A stretch of 64,000 bases of DNA. It comes from Thomasclavelia ramosa DSM 1402 (GTDB lineage: Bacteria > Bacillota_I > Bacilli_A > Erysipelotrichales > Coprobacillaceae). Numbering within the stretch: the stretch's first letter is position 1; each line of letters opens with the position of its first letter. Of this stretch, positions 7,846 to 16,707 are shown piece by piece. The notes below the pieces were generated by a model, which worked only from the letters and a program-made list of their open reading frames with translations, searched no databases and was not told where the DNA came from. The stretch is from contig NZ_CP036346.1 of NCBI RefSeq assembly GCF_014131695.1, positions 1,054,001 through 1,118,000 on the forward strand. Reading direction: 5' to 3'. A program made the translations under genes and the position numbers.

Positions 7846-9443
7846 ATAATTTCAATAACTTGCTGGATATCTTTTTTACCAAAATACACATCTTGATCAT
7901 TTATGATCATACAAGGAACTGACATAATTTGATATTGTTCTTTAAGTTCGGGGAAATGTGCCAAATCAAATACATGGGCATCAACATTATTATTTTCAAT
8001 TGCAATTCTTTGGCTTGCCATTACTACATCTGGGCACATAGTACAAGAAAGGGAGACAACTACCTTAATGTTGGTTGGTTTGTTAATTTGTTTAATTTCA
8101 TTGATGATTTGCGTATCAAGCGGTTGTTTAGGACCAACTGCATTATAGATTGCAATTACAAAGGAATTAAATTCATGACCACCAGGAACAGCATGATAAC
8201 TAATATTTAAATAATTATTATTTTCATCATAGAAACGCATTGCTGGTGAAGAGTTTGATTCTTCGAACTGATAGGAAAGTTTGTCACTGAGAGTAGTAAA
8301 TTCTTCAATAAATGATTTGATTTCACCAGCAAGTTTACTATGATCGAGGGAGCATTTAATTATTAATTGTTTTTCTAATTTAGCAAAAATTGGAGCCAAC
8401 TGTTGTTTTAGTTTGGGGGTAATAAAACTATCATCATTTTCACTTGTTTCTTTGCTTGTTTGTACTGCTTCTTTAATCTTTATTTTCTTGGGGGAAAGTT
8501 TTAAAGCAGTAACAATATTAGGGATATACTTTTCTAATGAGGTCGCAGCAGTAGCGCCATCACTGACTGCAGTGACAACCTGACGTAATTCTTTGACACA
8601 AACGTCACCAGCTCCATAAACACCATCAAGATTAGTTTTTTGATTTTGATCGACAATTAAGTTTCCATAGTTATTTAATTCAACTTGATTTTTGAATATT
8701 TCAGTTGCTGGCTCATAACCTGCAAATACAAAGATTCCAAATGTGTTATTTGCTTCGGCATGATATGACCAAGTTTCACCAGTTGCGTTGTTTTTAAACG
8801 TTGCTTGTTCTAACTGGTGATTACCTTTAGCCTCAATTATTTCCGTGTTATAATGAACTTCGATATTTGGATGATTTTTAGCTTTATCGCTAACTTGTTT
8901 AGCACAAGTGAAATCTTCCTCACGGACAATGATTGTAACTTTACGAGCATATTTGGTTAAAAACACGGCTTCTTCTGCAGCAGCAAAGCCACCGCCAATG
9001 ACAAAAATATCTTTACCGGTAAAGAACTCACCATCACAAGTAGCACAATAGGCTACACCATGACCTTGAAATTCTTTTTCGCCTGGAAAACCTAGTTTAC
9101 GTGGATGAGAACCTGTTGCTAAAACAATCCCAATACTTGAAAATTCACCTTTATCAGTGATGATTTTTTTTACTGGTTCTTTCAAATTGATCCCTTTAAC
9201 CGTTGCAAGTAGGAATTCTGCACCAAAATTTTGTGCCTGTTGTCGCATTGCTTCTGTTAGCTCTTGACCGCTAGTTTGTAAAATTCCAGGATAATTAACA
9301 ACTTCAGAAGTAATTGTTATTTGACCACCGATTTTTTCTTTTTCAATTACAAGAACTGAAAATTTAGCTCTAGCTAGATATATCGCAGCGGACAGTCCAG
9401 CAGGACCACCGCCAACGATAATAGCATCATAAAGATTAGACAT
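7836..9443 (-). CDS. AhpF-type peroxiredoxin reductase with permuted domain order
   Basis: A 535-residue flavoprotein that should pass electrons from NAD(P)H through FAD and disulfides to AhpC. Residues 1-310 are a thioredoxin-reductase module: FAD site GGGPAG (11-16), redox pair CATC (C133/C136), NAD(P)H site GGGFAAAEE (150-158) and a second FAD segment GAGD. Residues ~340-535 are the tandem thioredoxin-fold unit with CTMC (C467/C470) and the cis-Pro loop SVPC. In E. coli AhpF this unit is N-terminal; here it is C-terminal. One base separates it from ahpC, so the two are co-transcribed. Function is inferred from domains plus context. Confidence 0.85.
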   Translation of the reverse strand: MSNLYDAIIVGGGPAGLSAAIYLARAKFSVLVIEKEKIGGQITITSEVVNYPGILQTSGQELTEAMRQQAQNFGAEFLLATVKGINLKEPVKKIITDKGEFSSIGIVLATGSHPRKLGFPGEKEFQGHGVAYCATCDGEFFTGKDIFVIGGGFAAAEEAVFLTKYARKVTIIVREEDFTCAKQVSDKAKNHPNIEVHYNTEIIEAKGNHQLEQATFKNNATGETWSYHAEANNTFGIFVFAGYEPATEIFKNQVELNNYGNLIVDQNQKTNLDGVYGAGDVCVKELRQVVTAVSDGATAATSLEKYIPNIVTALKLSPKKIKIKEAVQTSKETSENDDSFITPKLKQQLAPIFAKLEKQLIIKCSLDHSKLAGEIKSFIEEFTTLSDKLSYQFEESNSSPAMRFYDENNNYLNISYHAVPGGHEFNSFVIAIYNAVGPKQPLDTQIINEIKQINKPTNIKVVVSLSCTMCPDVVMASQRIAIENNNVDAHVFDLAHFPELKEQYQIMSVPCMIINDQDVYFGKKDIQQVIEIIKK

Positions 9444-9444
9444 T

Positions 9445-10008
9445 TTAGATTAATCCTACTAGATCTAGTGATGGTTTTAATGTTTCTTCTCCTGGTTTCC
9501 ATTTTGCTGGACATACTTCATCACCGTGCTCATAAACAAATTGTGAAGCTTGAACACGTCTAAATAATTCATCGGCATTACGTCCAACGTTTCCAGCGAT
9601 TACTTCATACATAACAACTTTTCCTTCTGGATTAATGATGAAACTTCCACGTTCTGCTAAACCATCAGCTTCAATATATACATCTAGATCTTTTGCTAAT
9701 TTAGCAGTAGGATCAGCTAACATTGGATAATTGATTTTCTTAATTGTTTTAGATGTATCGTGCCAAGCTTTATGAACGAAATGAGTATCACATGATACTG
9801 AATAAATTTCACAATTTATATTTTTAAATTCTTCGTATTTATTTGCCAAATCCTCTAATTCAGTTGGGCAGACAAATGTAAAATCTGCAGGATAGAAGAA
9901 TAAGACATTCCATTTTCCTAATAAATCTTCTTTTTTGATTGTTTTAAATTCATTTTCATGAAAGGCTTGAGCCTCAAATTCTGTTATTTCTTTTCCGATT
10001 AATGACAT
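9445..10008 (-). CDS. ahpC: Alkyl hydroperoxide reductase C (2-Cys peroxiredoxin)
   Basis: A 187-residue typical 2-Cys peroxiredoxin that reduces H2O2 and organic peroxides. The peroxidatic Cys is C47 in FTFVCPTE and the resolving Cys is C166 in EVCPAKW. Length and the C-terminal KPGEETLKPSLDLVG tail match the AhpC1 class. An AGGAGA ribosome site precedes the ATG. It lies between a Dps gene (20 bases upstream) and the AhpF-type reductase (1 base downstream), a compact peroxide-defence operon read to the left from the promoter near 10.5 kb. Confidence 0.96.
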   Translation of the reverse strand: MSLIGKEITEFEAQAFHENEFKTIKKEDLLGKWNVLFFYPADFTFVCPTELEDLANKYEEFKNINCEIYSVSCDTHFVHKAWHDTSKTIKKINYPMLADPTAKLAKDLDVYIEADGLAERGSFIINPEGKVVMYEVIAGNVGRNADELFRRVQASQFVYEHGDEVCPAKWKPGEETLKPSLDLVGLI

Positions 10009-10028
10009 TGTTTTTCTCCTTTTTTTTA

Positions 10029-10460
10029 TTAATTTTCAACTACTTGGCTTATCATCCAAATAGATTTTGTGAATTCTTTAATATAATCATCCATTAAAGA
10101 TGAAATTAAATAATTATTTTCATTATCTGCATTATTTTTTAATGATTTAATCCTATCTAATAAATAATTAAAATCATTTAGAACTACTTTATAGATATCT
10201 TTTGATGCAATATGTTCACCTTTGACTTCTTCAATTGCAGAAATATCTAAGAATTCTTGCATTGATGCTGCTGGTTTAAAACCAGTCATCAAGATAGCTT
10301 CCGCAACTTCATCAATGGCTTTATTAACTCCGTTATATAGTTCTTCTAATTTTGCATGGACAGTAAAGAAATCTTTTCCTTTAATATACCAGTGATAACT
10401 TTGTAATTTGTGGTATTCAACTACTAAATCTGCTAATAGTTTATTTAATTGTTTATCCAT
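10029..10460 (-). CDS. dps: Dps-family iron-storage / DNA-protection ferritin
   Basis: A 143-residue ferritin-like protein that forms dodecamers, oxidises Fe(II) with H2O2 and stores ferric iron. The inter-subunit ferroxidase ligands of the Dps/FRI family are present: H23 in YHWYIKG, H35 in FFTVHAKLEELY, D50 and E54 in DEVAE. It is shorter than E. coli Dps and lacks its Lys-rich DNA-binding tail, so DNA binding is uncertain, as in Listeria FRI. It is the first gene of the dps-ahpC-ahpF operon, whose upstream region holds a long inverted repeat. Confidence 0.92.
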   Translation of the reverse strand: MDKQLNKLLADLVVEYHKLQSYHWYIKGKDFFTVHAKLEELYNGVNKAIDEVAEAILMTGFKPAASMQEFLDISAIEEVKGEHIASKDIYKVVLNDFNYLLDRIKSLKNNADNENNYLISSLMDDYIKEFTKSIWMISQVVEN

Positions 10461-10503
10461 TGTGTTTCACTCCTTTACTATTTTTATTACCTTTTGTCGA
10501 CAA

Positions 10504-10548
10504 AGATTTATAGTTATTTAGGTTAGCTCTTGCTAACTGTATAAATCT
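10504..10548 (-). promoter_or_regulatory. 45-bp two-part inverted repeat over the dps-ahpC promoter
   Basis: The outer arms are AGATTTATA (10504-10512) and TATAAATCT (10540-10548); the inner arms are GTTAGC (10522-10527) and GCTAAC (10532-10537). On the minus strand the outer arm supplies a TATAAA -10-like box with TTAGCA about 18 bases upstream. A 15-base window starting at 10508 matches the PerR box in about 10 positions. A peroxide-responsive operator is plausible but unproven. Confidence 0.45.
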
Positions 10549-10663
10549 TAACATGGAATGATGATGGATACAAATATTATGCACCTTTATTTTTTATTTA
10601 TGCCAAATTAGTATTTTATTGTATTATTTAGAGAGAATAAATTAATAAATAAAAAAAGTAGAT

Positions 10664-11662
10664 TTAATCTACTTTTTTACAAGACTCTCGTTCAATTAAA
10701 GTACATGGGAGTGTTATTCTCATTGGAGTAGGAGAATTATATTTGCTTAAAATATTATATACCATACTTGCTCCATATTCCCCCATAAGTGATGCTGGAG
10801 CATAAATTGTTGTCAGTGGTGGATTAGTGAAGCTGGCTGCCTTAATATCATCAAAACCAACTAGTGAAATATCTCTTGGAACACTGAGATTATGTTCTTG
10901 AAGAGCTCTAAGAGCCCCAATTGCGATTGGATCGCTGGCACAAAAAATCGCTGATGGTAAATCTTTTTGATTGATCAGATCCATCATCATGGAATAACCA
11001 GATTCAGTTGTAAATTCACCTTCAAGTAAATATTTTTTGTAAATAATCTTATTTTTGTTACAATAATCAATAAATATTTCTTTACGAGCATCTTGATATA
11101 CAACATTGTCTTCAAGATATTCTTTACCGCCTAAATAACCGATCTTATGATGATTTAAAGATTTTAAATAATCTAAAGCATCAATAACCGCTTTGTGGAA
11201 GTCTAAAGTGATCGTACTGTCATCACTATTTGGACTATGCATATCTAGAAAGATAACTTTATTTGAAATCTTTTTAAATTGAGAAATTTCATTATTATTA
11301 AACTTACCAACACAAACTAGGCCATCTACACCTTTCAAAACATCTAGATAGTTTTGATCGGCTCTAAAAGTTCTAATAACATTTATATTATTTTGTAAGC
11401 AAAAGTTCTCGATACCTTGTCTTATTTGTAAATAATAAGGGTCATCAATTTCTTGTTGCAATGAATACCATTGAACAATTCCAATCGTGAATTCATTTTT
11501 GGTTGCCTTTCTTTTCTTTATATAGTTTAATTCTTTAGCTGCATTAAATACCGCCTGCCTTGTCTCTTCAGGAACAGATAATGTTTTATCATTGTTTAAA
11601 ATTCTTGAAACAGTGGCACTGGAAACATTTGCTAGCTCTGCAACATCTTTAATTGTAGCCAT
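10664..11662 (-). CDS. LacI-family repressor, likely galactose regulator (GalR-like)
   Basis: A 332-residue one-component regulator. The N-terminal helix-turn-helix IKDVAELANVSSATVSRILN (residues 3-22) and hinge are followed by a periplasmic-binding-like sugar domain (from ~60; GKEYLEDN, FCASDPIAIGALRAL, GFDDIKAA). It lies 33 bases downstream of galE in the same direction and so is co-transcribed with it. By position it probably binds the TTTAGTAAA sites in the galE/galT divergent promoter and the related site before lacZ, being released by a galactose-pathway sugar. The regulon is inference from shared motifs; the family is certain. Confidence 0.88.
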   Translation of the reverse strand: MATIKDVAELANVSSATVSRILNNDKTLSVPEETRQAVFNAAKELNYIKKRKATKNEFTIGIVQWYSLQQEIDDPYYLQIRQGIENFCLQNNINVIRTFRADQNYLDVLKGVDGLVCVGKFNNNEISQFKKISNKVIFLDMHSPNSDDSTITLDFHKAVIDALDYLKSLNHHKIGYLGGKEYLEDNVVYQDARKEIFIDYCNKNKIIYKKYLLEGEFTTESGYSMMMDLINQKDLPSAIFCASDPIAIGALRALQEHNLSVPRDISLVGFDDIKAASFTNPPLTTIYAPASLMGEYGASMVYNILSKYNSPTPMRITLPCTLIERESCKKVD

Positions 11663-11695
11663 GATTACCCTCCTTGATGTACTTAATATTATAAC

Positions 11696-12670
11696 CTATT
11701 TTCGGCCAATATAAAAGTTCCAAGCGGTAGAAATTATTTTTTCTATGTCAGTATATTTAGGTTCCCAACCTAATATTTCTTTTGCCTTTGTATTATTAGC
11801 AACTAATTTTGCAGGATCACCAGCACGACGTGCCGCCTTTGTAACTGCAATAGGCAGATTTGTAACTTTTTTGGCAGCGTTGATAATTTCTAAAACTGAA
11901 TAGCCCTCACCATTACCTAAGTTAAATATATTGCTTGGATTTCCAGCTTTTAAATAATTTAAAGCCTTGATATGCGCATCGGCAAGATCCATTACATGAA
12001 TATAATCACGAATACAGGTACCATCTTTAGTATCATAATCATCACCAAATACATAAATACTTTCTCTAATTCCTAATGGGACTTGTAAAATTAATGGAAT
12101 CAAGTGTGTCTCAGGATTATGAAGTTCACCAATTTTACCATTTGGATGGGCACCGCAAGCATTAAAATATCTTAAAGCTACAAAACTCATTCCATAAGCG
12201 CTAGAACACCATTTCATCAATTTTTCCATTGCTAATTTAGTTTCTCCGTATGGATTAGTTGGATATGTTTCATCGTCTTCCTCGATTGGAATACGTTTAG
12301 GTTCACCATAAGTTGCAGCAGTAGAAGAAAAGACAATATGTTTTACACTATGATTTTTCATTACTTCAAGTAAAACAATCATGCCATAAACATTATTATC
12401 ATAATATTCTAATGGCTCTTTCATACTAACACCAACTAATGAATTGGCGGCAAAATGAATTACACCATCAATTTTTTCTTGTTCAAAAACATTATTTAAA
12501 AATGTTTTATCACGTAGATCTCCTTGATAAAACTTGGCTTTAGGATGAATCAATTCTTTAAAACCAGTTTGAAGGTTATCAACGATAACTACCTCTTTTC
12601 CATTTTCGATTAATTGATATACAGTATGGCTTCCAATATAGCCAGCACCACCTAATACTAATATACTCAT
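11696..12670 (-). CDS. galE: UDP-glucose 4-epimerase
   Basis: A 324-residue extended short-chain dehydrogenase that interconverts UDP-galactose and UDP-glucose with bound NAD, closing the Leloir cycle. The NAD motif GGAGYIGSH is at residues 7-15. The catalytic YxxxK is Y141/K145 in NPYGETK, with the S/T partner at about residue 117 in FSSTAATYG. Length is normal. It heads a galE-lacI transcript and diverges from galT-galM-galK; the 160-base gap carries both promoters and the operators. Confidence 0.96.
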   Translation of the reverse strand: MSILVLGGAGYIGSHTVYQLIENGKEVVIVDNLQTGFKELIHPKAKFYQGDLRDKTFLNNVFEQEKIDGVIHFAANSLVGVSMKEPLEYYDNNVYGMIVLLEVMKNHSVKHIVFSSTAATYGEPKRIPIEEDDETYPTNPYGETKLAMEKLMKWCSSAYGMSFVALRYFNACGAHPNGKIGELHNPETHLIPLILQVPLGIRESIYVFGDDYDTKDGTCIRDYIHVMDLADAHIKALNYLKAGNPSNIFNLGNGEGYSVLEIINAAKKVTNLPIAVTKAARRAGDPAKLVANNTKAKEILGWEPKYTDIEKIISTAWNFYIGRK

Positions 12671-12702
12671 TTTGAGTCCCCCTTTTTTATTTTTACAACG
12701 CT

Positions 12703-12731
12703 ATTATAATTCTTTAGTAAACATTAGTCAA
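12703..12731 (-). promoter_or_regulatory. galE-lacI promoter
   Basis: On the minus strand TTGACT (12731-12726) and TATAAT (12708-12703) are separated by exactly 17 bases. The operator-like TTTACTAAA (complement of 12713-12721) sits inside the spacer, where a bound repressor would block polymerase. Confidence 0.75.
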
Positions 12732-12765
12732 TAAATTAGTAAATATTTACTTATAATTTAGTAAA
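12713..12765 (+). promoter_or_regulatory. Three (T/A)TTAGTAAA operators at 22-bp spacing
   Basis: TTTAGTAAA at 12713-12721, ATTAGTAAA at 12735-12743 and TTTAGTAAA at 12757-12765 are offset by exactly 22 bp. The middle copy is part of the perfect 14-bp palindrome AGTAAATATTTACT (12738-12751). One site lies in the galE promoter spacer and the last lies just upstream of the galT -35. The likely binder is the co-encoded LacI-family protein. Confidence 0.65.
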
Positions 12766-12770
12766 AATGA

Positions 12771-12799
12771 TTGACAATATTTATAGTTAGAGCTACAAT
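12771..12799 (+). promoter_or_regulatory. galT-galM-galK promoter
   Basis: TTGACA (12771-12776) and TACAAT (12794-12799) are 17 bases apart, a near-consensus SigA promoter about 30 bases before the galT ATG. The third operator copy ends six bases upstream. Confidence 0.75.
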
Positions 12800-12829
12800 A
12801 TAATTGTGTAAAAGGGAGGAATTACTATA

Positions 12830-14326
12830 ATGAACCATGAAATTAATCGGTTAATTCAGTTTGCTTTAGACAAAGAGATGATTACTAAAGATGAATGTGA
12901 TTATTCAGTAAACCTATTATTAGATTTATTTGATGAAAATGACTTTGAATATGAAGAGATTAATGAACACTTACCGTTAGCGACACCTATCTTAGAAAAG
13001 ATGTTGGATCATGCAGTAACAAAAGGATTAATTGAGGATAATACCACAAGTAGAGATCTATTTGATACTAAAATAATGAATTGTATTATGCCTAGACCCC
13101 ATATTGTAAATGAAAAATTTAAGCAGAAATATATGGTAAGTCCTAAAGTAGCAACTGATTATTATTACAAATTATCAATTGCTTCTAATTATATTAGAAA
13201 GAGTCGTACGGATAAAAATATTATTTGGAAAAAGTATGTTAAATATGGAAATATTGAGATTTCTATCAATTTATCAAAGCCGGAAAAAGATCCAAAAGAA
13301 ATTGCTAAAGCTAAATTGATTAAATCAAGCGGATATCCTAAATGTTTATTGTGTAAAGAAAACGTTGGTTTTAGTGGCGATTTGAATCGGGCGGCTCGAC
13401 AAACTCATCGAATTATTCCAATTGAATTGGCGACTGGAAATTATTATTTACAATATTCACCATATGTTTATTATAATGAGCATTGTATTGTGTTTAATGA
13501 GGAACATAAGCCGATGGTGATTAATGAGAACACGTTTAAGAATCTGTTTTCATTTTTAGATATATTTCCTCATTACATGATTGGATCAAATGCTGATTTA
13601 CCAATTGTTGGTGGATCAATCTTAAGTCATGATCACTATCAAGGTGGAAATTATGAATTTCCAATTCAAGGTGCAGAAGTTTTAAAGACACTAATTTCTG
13701 ATAAATATCCAAGTACATTGATTGAAGTGGTTAAATGGCCATTATCGACAGTTCGATTAACTTCAGAGAATAAAGAAGAATTAGTCGCTTTATCAGTGAA
13801 AATGTTAGATTACTGGCGCCATTATAATGCTCCAGTTTTAGATATAATCTCGCATACAGAGGATATTCCGCATAACACAATTACACCGATTGCTCGTCGT
13901 AAAGGTGATAAGTATCAAATTGATTTAGTCTTAAGAAATAATCGGACAAGTACAAAATATCCTGATGGAATTTTTCACCCTCATCAAGAATCACATCATA
14001 TTAAAAAAGAAAATATTGGTCTGATCGAAGTAATGGGGTTAGCTATTTTACCAGCTCGATTAAAAGATGAATTAAAATTATTAAGTGACTGTTTATTGAA
14101 AAAAGCAAAGATTGAAGAATATCCAGAATTAGATAAACACCATTCATGGTATCAACAGTTGTTAGCGCAACATGAATTTACAGAGACAAATATTGATGAA
14201 ATCTTGAAGGAAGCAGTAGCAATTAAATTTGTTAATGTATTAGAAGATGCTGGTGTTTTTAAAATGGATGATTATGGAATTGATGCCTTAACAAGTTTCG
14301 TGGAAACAGTTTTGAAAGGAGAATAA
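12830..14326 (+). CDS. galT: UDP-glucose--hexose-1-phosphate uridylyltransferase, Firmicute class II
   Basis: A 498-residue enzyme that exchanges UMP between UDP-glucose and galactose-1-phosphate. The length and the sequence are those of the Firmicute GalT2 family rather than the ~350-residue E. coli type: the Cys pair CLLCKENVGFSG lies near residues 175-185, and the nucleotide-transfer His motif SHDHYQGG near residues 265-272. An AAGGGAGG ribosome site precedes the ATG. It is the first gene of a galT-galM-galK operon with one-base gaps or overlaps. It has no sequence oddities. Confidence 0.95.
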   Translation: MNHEINRLIQFALDKEMITKDECDYSVNLLLDLFDENDFEYEEINEHLPLATPILEKMLDHAVTKGLIEDNTTSRDLFDTKIMNCIMPRPHIVNEKFKQKYMVSPKVATDYYYKLSIASNYIRKSRTDKNIIWKKYVKYGNIEISINLSKPEKDPKEIAKAKLIKSSGYPKCLLCKENVGFSGDLNRAARQTHRIIPIELATGNYYLQYSPYVYYNEHCIVFNEEHKPMVINENTFKNLFSFLDIFPHYMIGSNADLPIVGGSILSHDHYQGGNYEFPIQGAEVLKTLISDKYPSTLIEVVKWPLSTVRLTSENKEELVALSVKMLDYWRHYNAPVLDIISHTEDIPHNTITPIARRKGDKYQIDLVLRNNRTSTKYPDGIFHPHQESHHIKKENIGLIEVMGLAILPARLKDELKLLSDCLLKKAKIEEYPELDKHHSWYQQLLAQHEFTETNIDEILKEAVAIKFVNVLEDAGVFKMDDYGIDALTSFVETVLKGE

Positions 14327-14327
14327 G

Positions 14328-15338
14328 ATGATAAAGGTAATCGAAAAGATTGATGATAAAATTGATCTAATTCAAATGAAAAATGATGATTTAGAAGTTG
14401 TTGTTTCAAACTATGGTTGTACGATTGTTAAAGTTTTAATGAAAGATAAAGATGGAAATATTGATGATGTAGTGCTAGGGTATGATGATTTTAGAGATTA
14501 TCAGACTAAAGACGCTTATTTAGGGGCATTAGTTGGGAGAACAGCTAATCGTATCGGTAAAGGTAAGTTTACTTTAAACAGTGAAACTTATACGCTGCCA
14601 ATTAATAATGGTCCTAATTGTTTACATGGTGGGGTCAAAGGTTTTTCATATCAGATATTTGATTATCAAATACTTGAGGATTCAATTGAGTTTACTTATT
14701 TGTCAAAAGATGGTGAAGAGGGATATCCTGGTAATTTAGCATTCAAAGCAATTTACACTTTAAATAAAGATACTTTAATTGTACGTTATCAAGCAACTAG
14801 TGATAAGGATACAATTATTAATATTACTAATCATTCGTATTTTAATTTGTCGGGGGCTAAAGAAGATATTTATAATCATCAATTGTTAGTGCATAGTGAT
14901 AAATATGCATGTGTTGATTCTGATGGATTACCGACTGGTAAATTTAATCTAGTAAAAGATACTCCATTTGATTTTAATTCAATGACAAGAATTGGTGATG
15001 TAATTGATAGTGATGATGAGCAGCTTAAATTAGGTGCCGGTTATGACCATCCGTTCATTTTTAACCAAGATAAAGACCAAGCTATATTATATCATGAAGC
15101 TACTGGACGTAAATTGACAGTAAGTACATCATTGCCGGGAGCTCAAATTTATAGTGCTAATTATTTAGATGGACGTATCGGTAAATATGGAATTGTATAT
15201 CCAAGAAGATTCGCATTATGTATTGAAACTCAAAATCTTCCCGATGCAATTAATATTGAAGAGGATCCAACAACAATTTTAAAGAAAGGTGAAGTATATG
15301 ATGAAATAACATCATATAAATTTGAGGTAATAAAATAA
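14328..15338 (+). CDS. galM: Aldose 1-epimerase (galactose mutarotase)
   Basis: A 336-residue beta-sandwich enzyme converting beta- to alpha-galactose before GalK. Family signatures are visible in order: LGALVGRTANRIG, NGPNCLHGGVKGF, NHSYFNLSG with the catalytic His, DHPFIF, and ETQNLPDAIN with the catalytic Glu near the C-terminus. It starts one base after galT stops (GAGAATAAG then ATG), with the ribosome site AAAGGAG in the galT end, and it overlaps galK by one base. Confidence 0.95.
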   Translation: MIKVIEKIDDKIDLIQMKNDDLEVVVSNYGCTIVKVLMKDKDGNIDDVVLGYDDFRDYQTKDAYLGALVGRTANRIGKGKFTLNSETYTLPINNGPNCLHGGVKGFSYQIFDYQILEDSIEFTYLSKDGEEGYPGNLAFKAIYTLNKDTLIVRYQATSDKDTIINITNHSYFNLSGAKEDIYNHQLLVHSDKYACVDSDGLPTGKFNLVKDTPFDFNSMTRIGDVIDSDDEQLKLGAGYDHPFIFNQDKDQAILYHEATGRKLTVSTSLPGAQIYSANYLDGRIGKYGIVYPRRFALCIETQNLPDAINIEEDPTTILKKGEVYDEITSYKFEVIK

Positions 15339-16615
15339 TGATTAAAGCAACAATTTTAGTAGAAGAATTAAATAATAAAAAGTATGATGAGTTATTAAAT
15401 GATATTTATGTAGATACAAATCTTTTAGATTATCAACGTGAGCGATATGTTAAAGCAATCAATAAATATGTATCATTGTATGGTGATACCGATGTAGAAA
15501 TTTACAGTGCTCCAGGACGTAGCGAAGTAGGAGGAAATCATACAGATCATCAGCATGGTTGTGTTTTAGCAGCAGCAGTTAATCTTGATGCAATCGCTGT
15601 TGTTGGAAGAGTTGACAATAAAATTAAAGTATTATCTGATGATTTTGATATTGCGCCAATTAATTTAGAAGACTTAGAAATAAAAAAGGCTGAAGAAGGA
15701 ACATCTGAGGCTTTAATTCGTGGGGTATGCGCTCGGTTAAAAGAATTAGGATATAATGTTGGTGGTTTTAATGCTTTTATTACTAGTGATGTATTAATGG
15801 GAGCAGGATTATCATCTTCAGCAGCTTTTGAAACGATTATTGGTACTATTATTTCTGGTTTATATAATGATATGACTATTGACCCTGTTGTAATTGCTCA
15901 AGTTGGTCAATATGCTGAAAATGTATACTTTGGTAAACCTTGTGGTTTAATGGATCAATGTGCTAGTTCAGTAGGTAGCTTGATTAATATTGATTTTAAT
16001 GATGTGGCTAAGCCAATTGTTAATAAAGTAGATGTTGATTTTTCTAAATTTGGACACAGTTTATGTATTGTTGATACAAAAGGATCACATGCTGATTTAA
16101 CTGATGAATATGCAGCAATTCCTATGGAAATGAAAAAAGTAGCTAACTATTTTGGTAAAGAATTTTTACGTGAAGTAGATGAGGAAGATTTCTTTAATGA
16201 TATAGCAGGTGCTAGAAAAGCTTGTCAAGACCGGGCGGTTTTAAGAGCAATTCATTTATTTGAAGAAAATAAACGGGTTGATCAAGAAGTTAAGGCTTTA
16301 AACAATAGTGATTTTGAAACATTTAAAAAAGTTGTTAAGGAATCTGGAGATAGTTCTTATAAGTTCTTGCAAAATGTGTATGCAAACTGCGATGTTCAGA
16401 ATCAAAGTGTTTCAATTGGATTAGCCATGTCAGAAAAAATTATTGGCCGAAATGGCGTTTGTCGGGTTCATGGTGGTGGTTTTGCGGGAACGATTCAAGC
16501 TTTTGTTAAAGATGAATTTGTAACTGCTTATAAGACTGAAATTGAAAGAGTTTTTGGTAAAGGAAGCTGTCATGTATTAAAAGTTCGCAAGTATGGCGGT
16601 AAAAAAGTAATTTAA
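15338..16615 (+). CDS. galK: Galactokinase
   Basis: A 425-residue GHMP kinase that phosphorylates alpha-galactose at O1. The galactokinase signature is the variant GRSEVGGNHTDHQHG (residues ~61-75; many enzymes read GRVNLIGEHTDYN). The ATP loop is MGAGLSSSAAFE, and the third motif is HGGGFAGTIQAF. An N-terminal extension of about 40 residues precedes the signature, as in Firmicute homologues of this subtype. The TAATG overlap couples it to galM. A terminator-like hairpin follows. Confidence 0.95.
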   Translation: MIKATILVEELNNKKYDELLNDIYVDTNLLDYQRERYVKAINKYVSLYGDTDVEIYSAPGRSEVGGNHTDHQHGCVLAAAVNLDAIAVVGRVDNKIKVLSDDFDIAPINLEDLEIKKAEEGTSEALIRGVCARLKELGYNVGGFNAFITSDVLMGAGLSSSAAFETIIGTIISGLYNDMTIDPVVIAQVGQYAENVYFGKPCGLMDQCASSVGSLINIDFNDVAKPIVNKVDVDFSKFGHSLCIVDTKGSHADLTDEYAAIPMEMKKVANYFGKEFLREVDEEDFFNDIAGARKACQDRAVLRAIHLFEENKRVDQEVKALNNSDFETFKKVVKESGDSSYKFLQNVYANCDVQNQSVSIGLAMSEKIIGRNGVCRVHGGGFAGTIQAFVKDEFVTAYKTEIERVFGKGSCHVLKVRKYGGKKVI

Positions 16616-16620
16616 AAGTT

Positions 16621-16694
16621 GGGCAGAAGAAAGTGAACTCTGTTATTTGAGCATATTAAAATAATGGAGCTTCACTATAGAAATGCCCTTTTTT
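16621..16694 (+). terminator. Long stem terminator or attenuator between galK and ROK gene
   Basis: GGGCA (16621-16625) pairs with TGCCC (16684-16688), and AGTGAActC with GAGcTTCACT (16632-16640 / 16667-16676). Six T follow at once, then AGGAGG and the ROK ATG. It ends the gal operon but lies only 13 bases before the next start, so read-through could be regulated. Confidence 0.7.
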
Positions 16695-16707
16695 AATAGG
16701 AGGAAAA

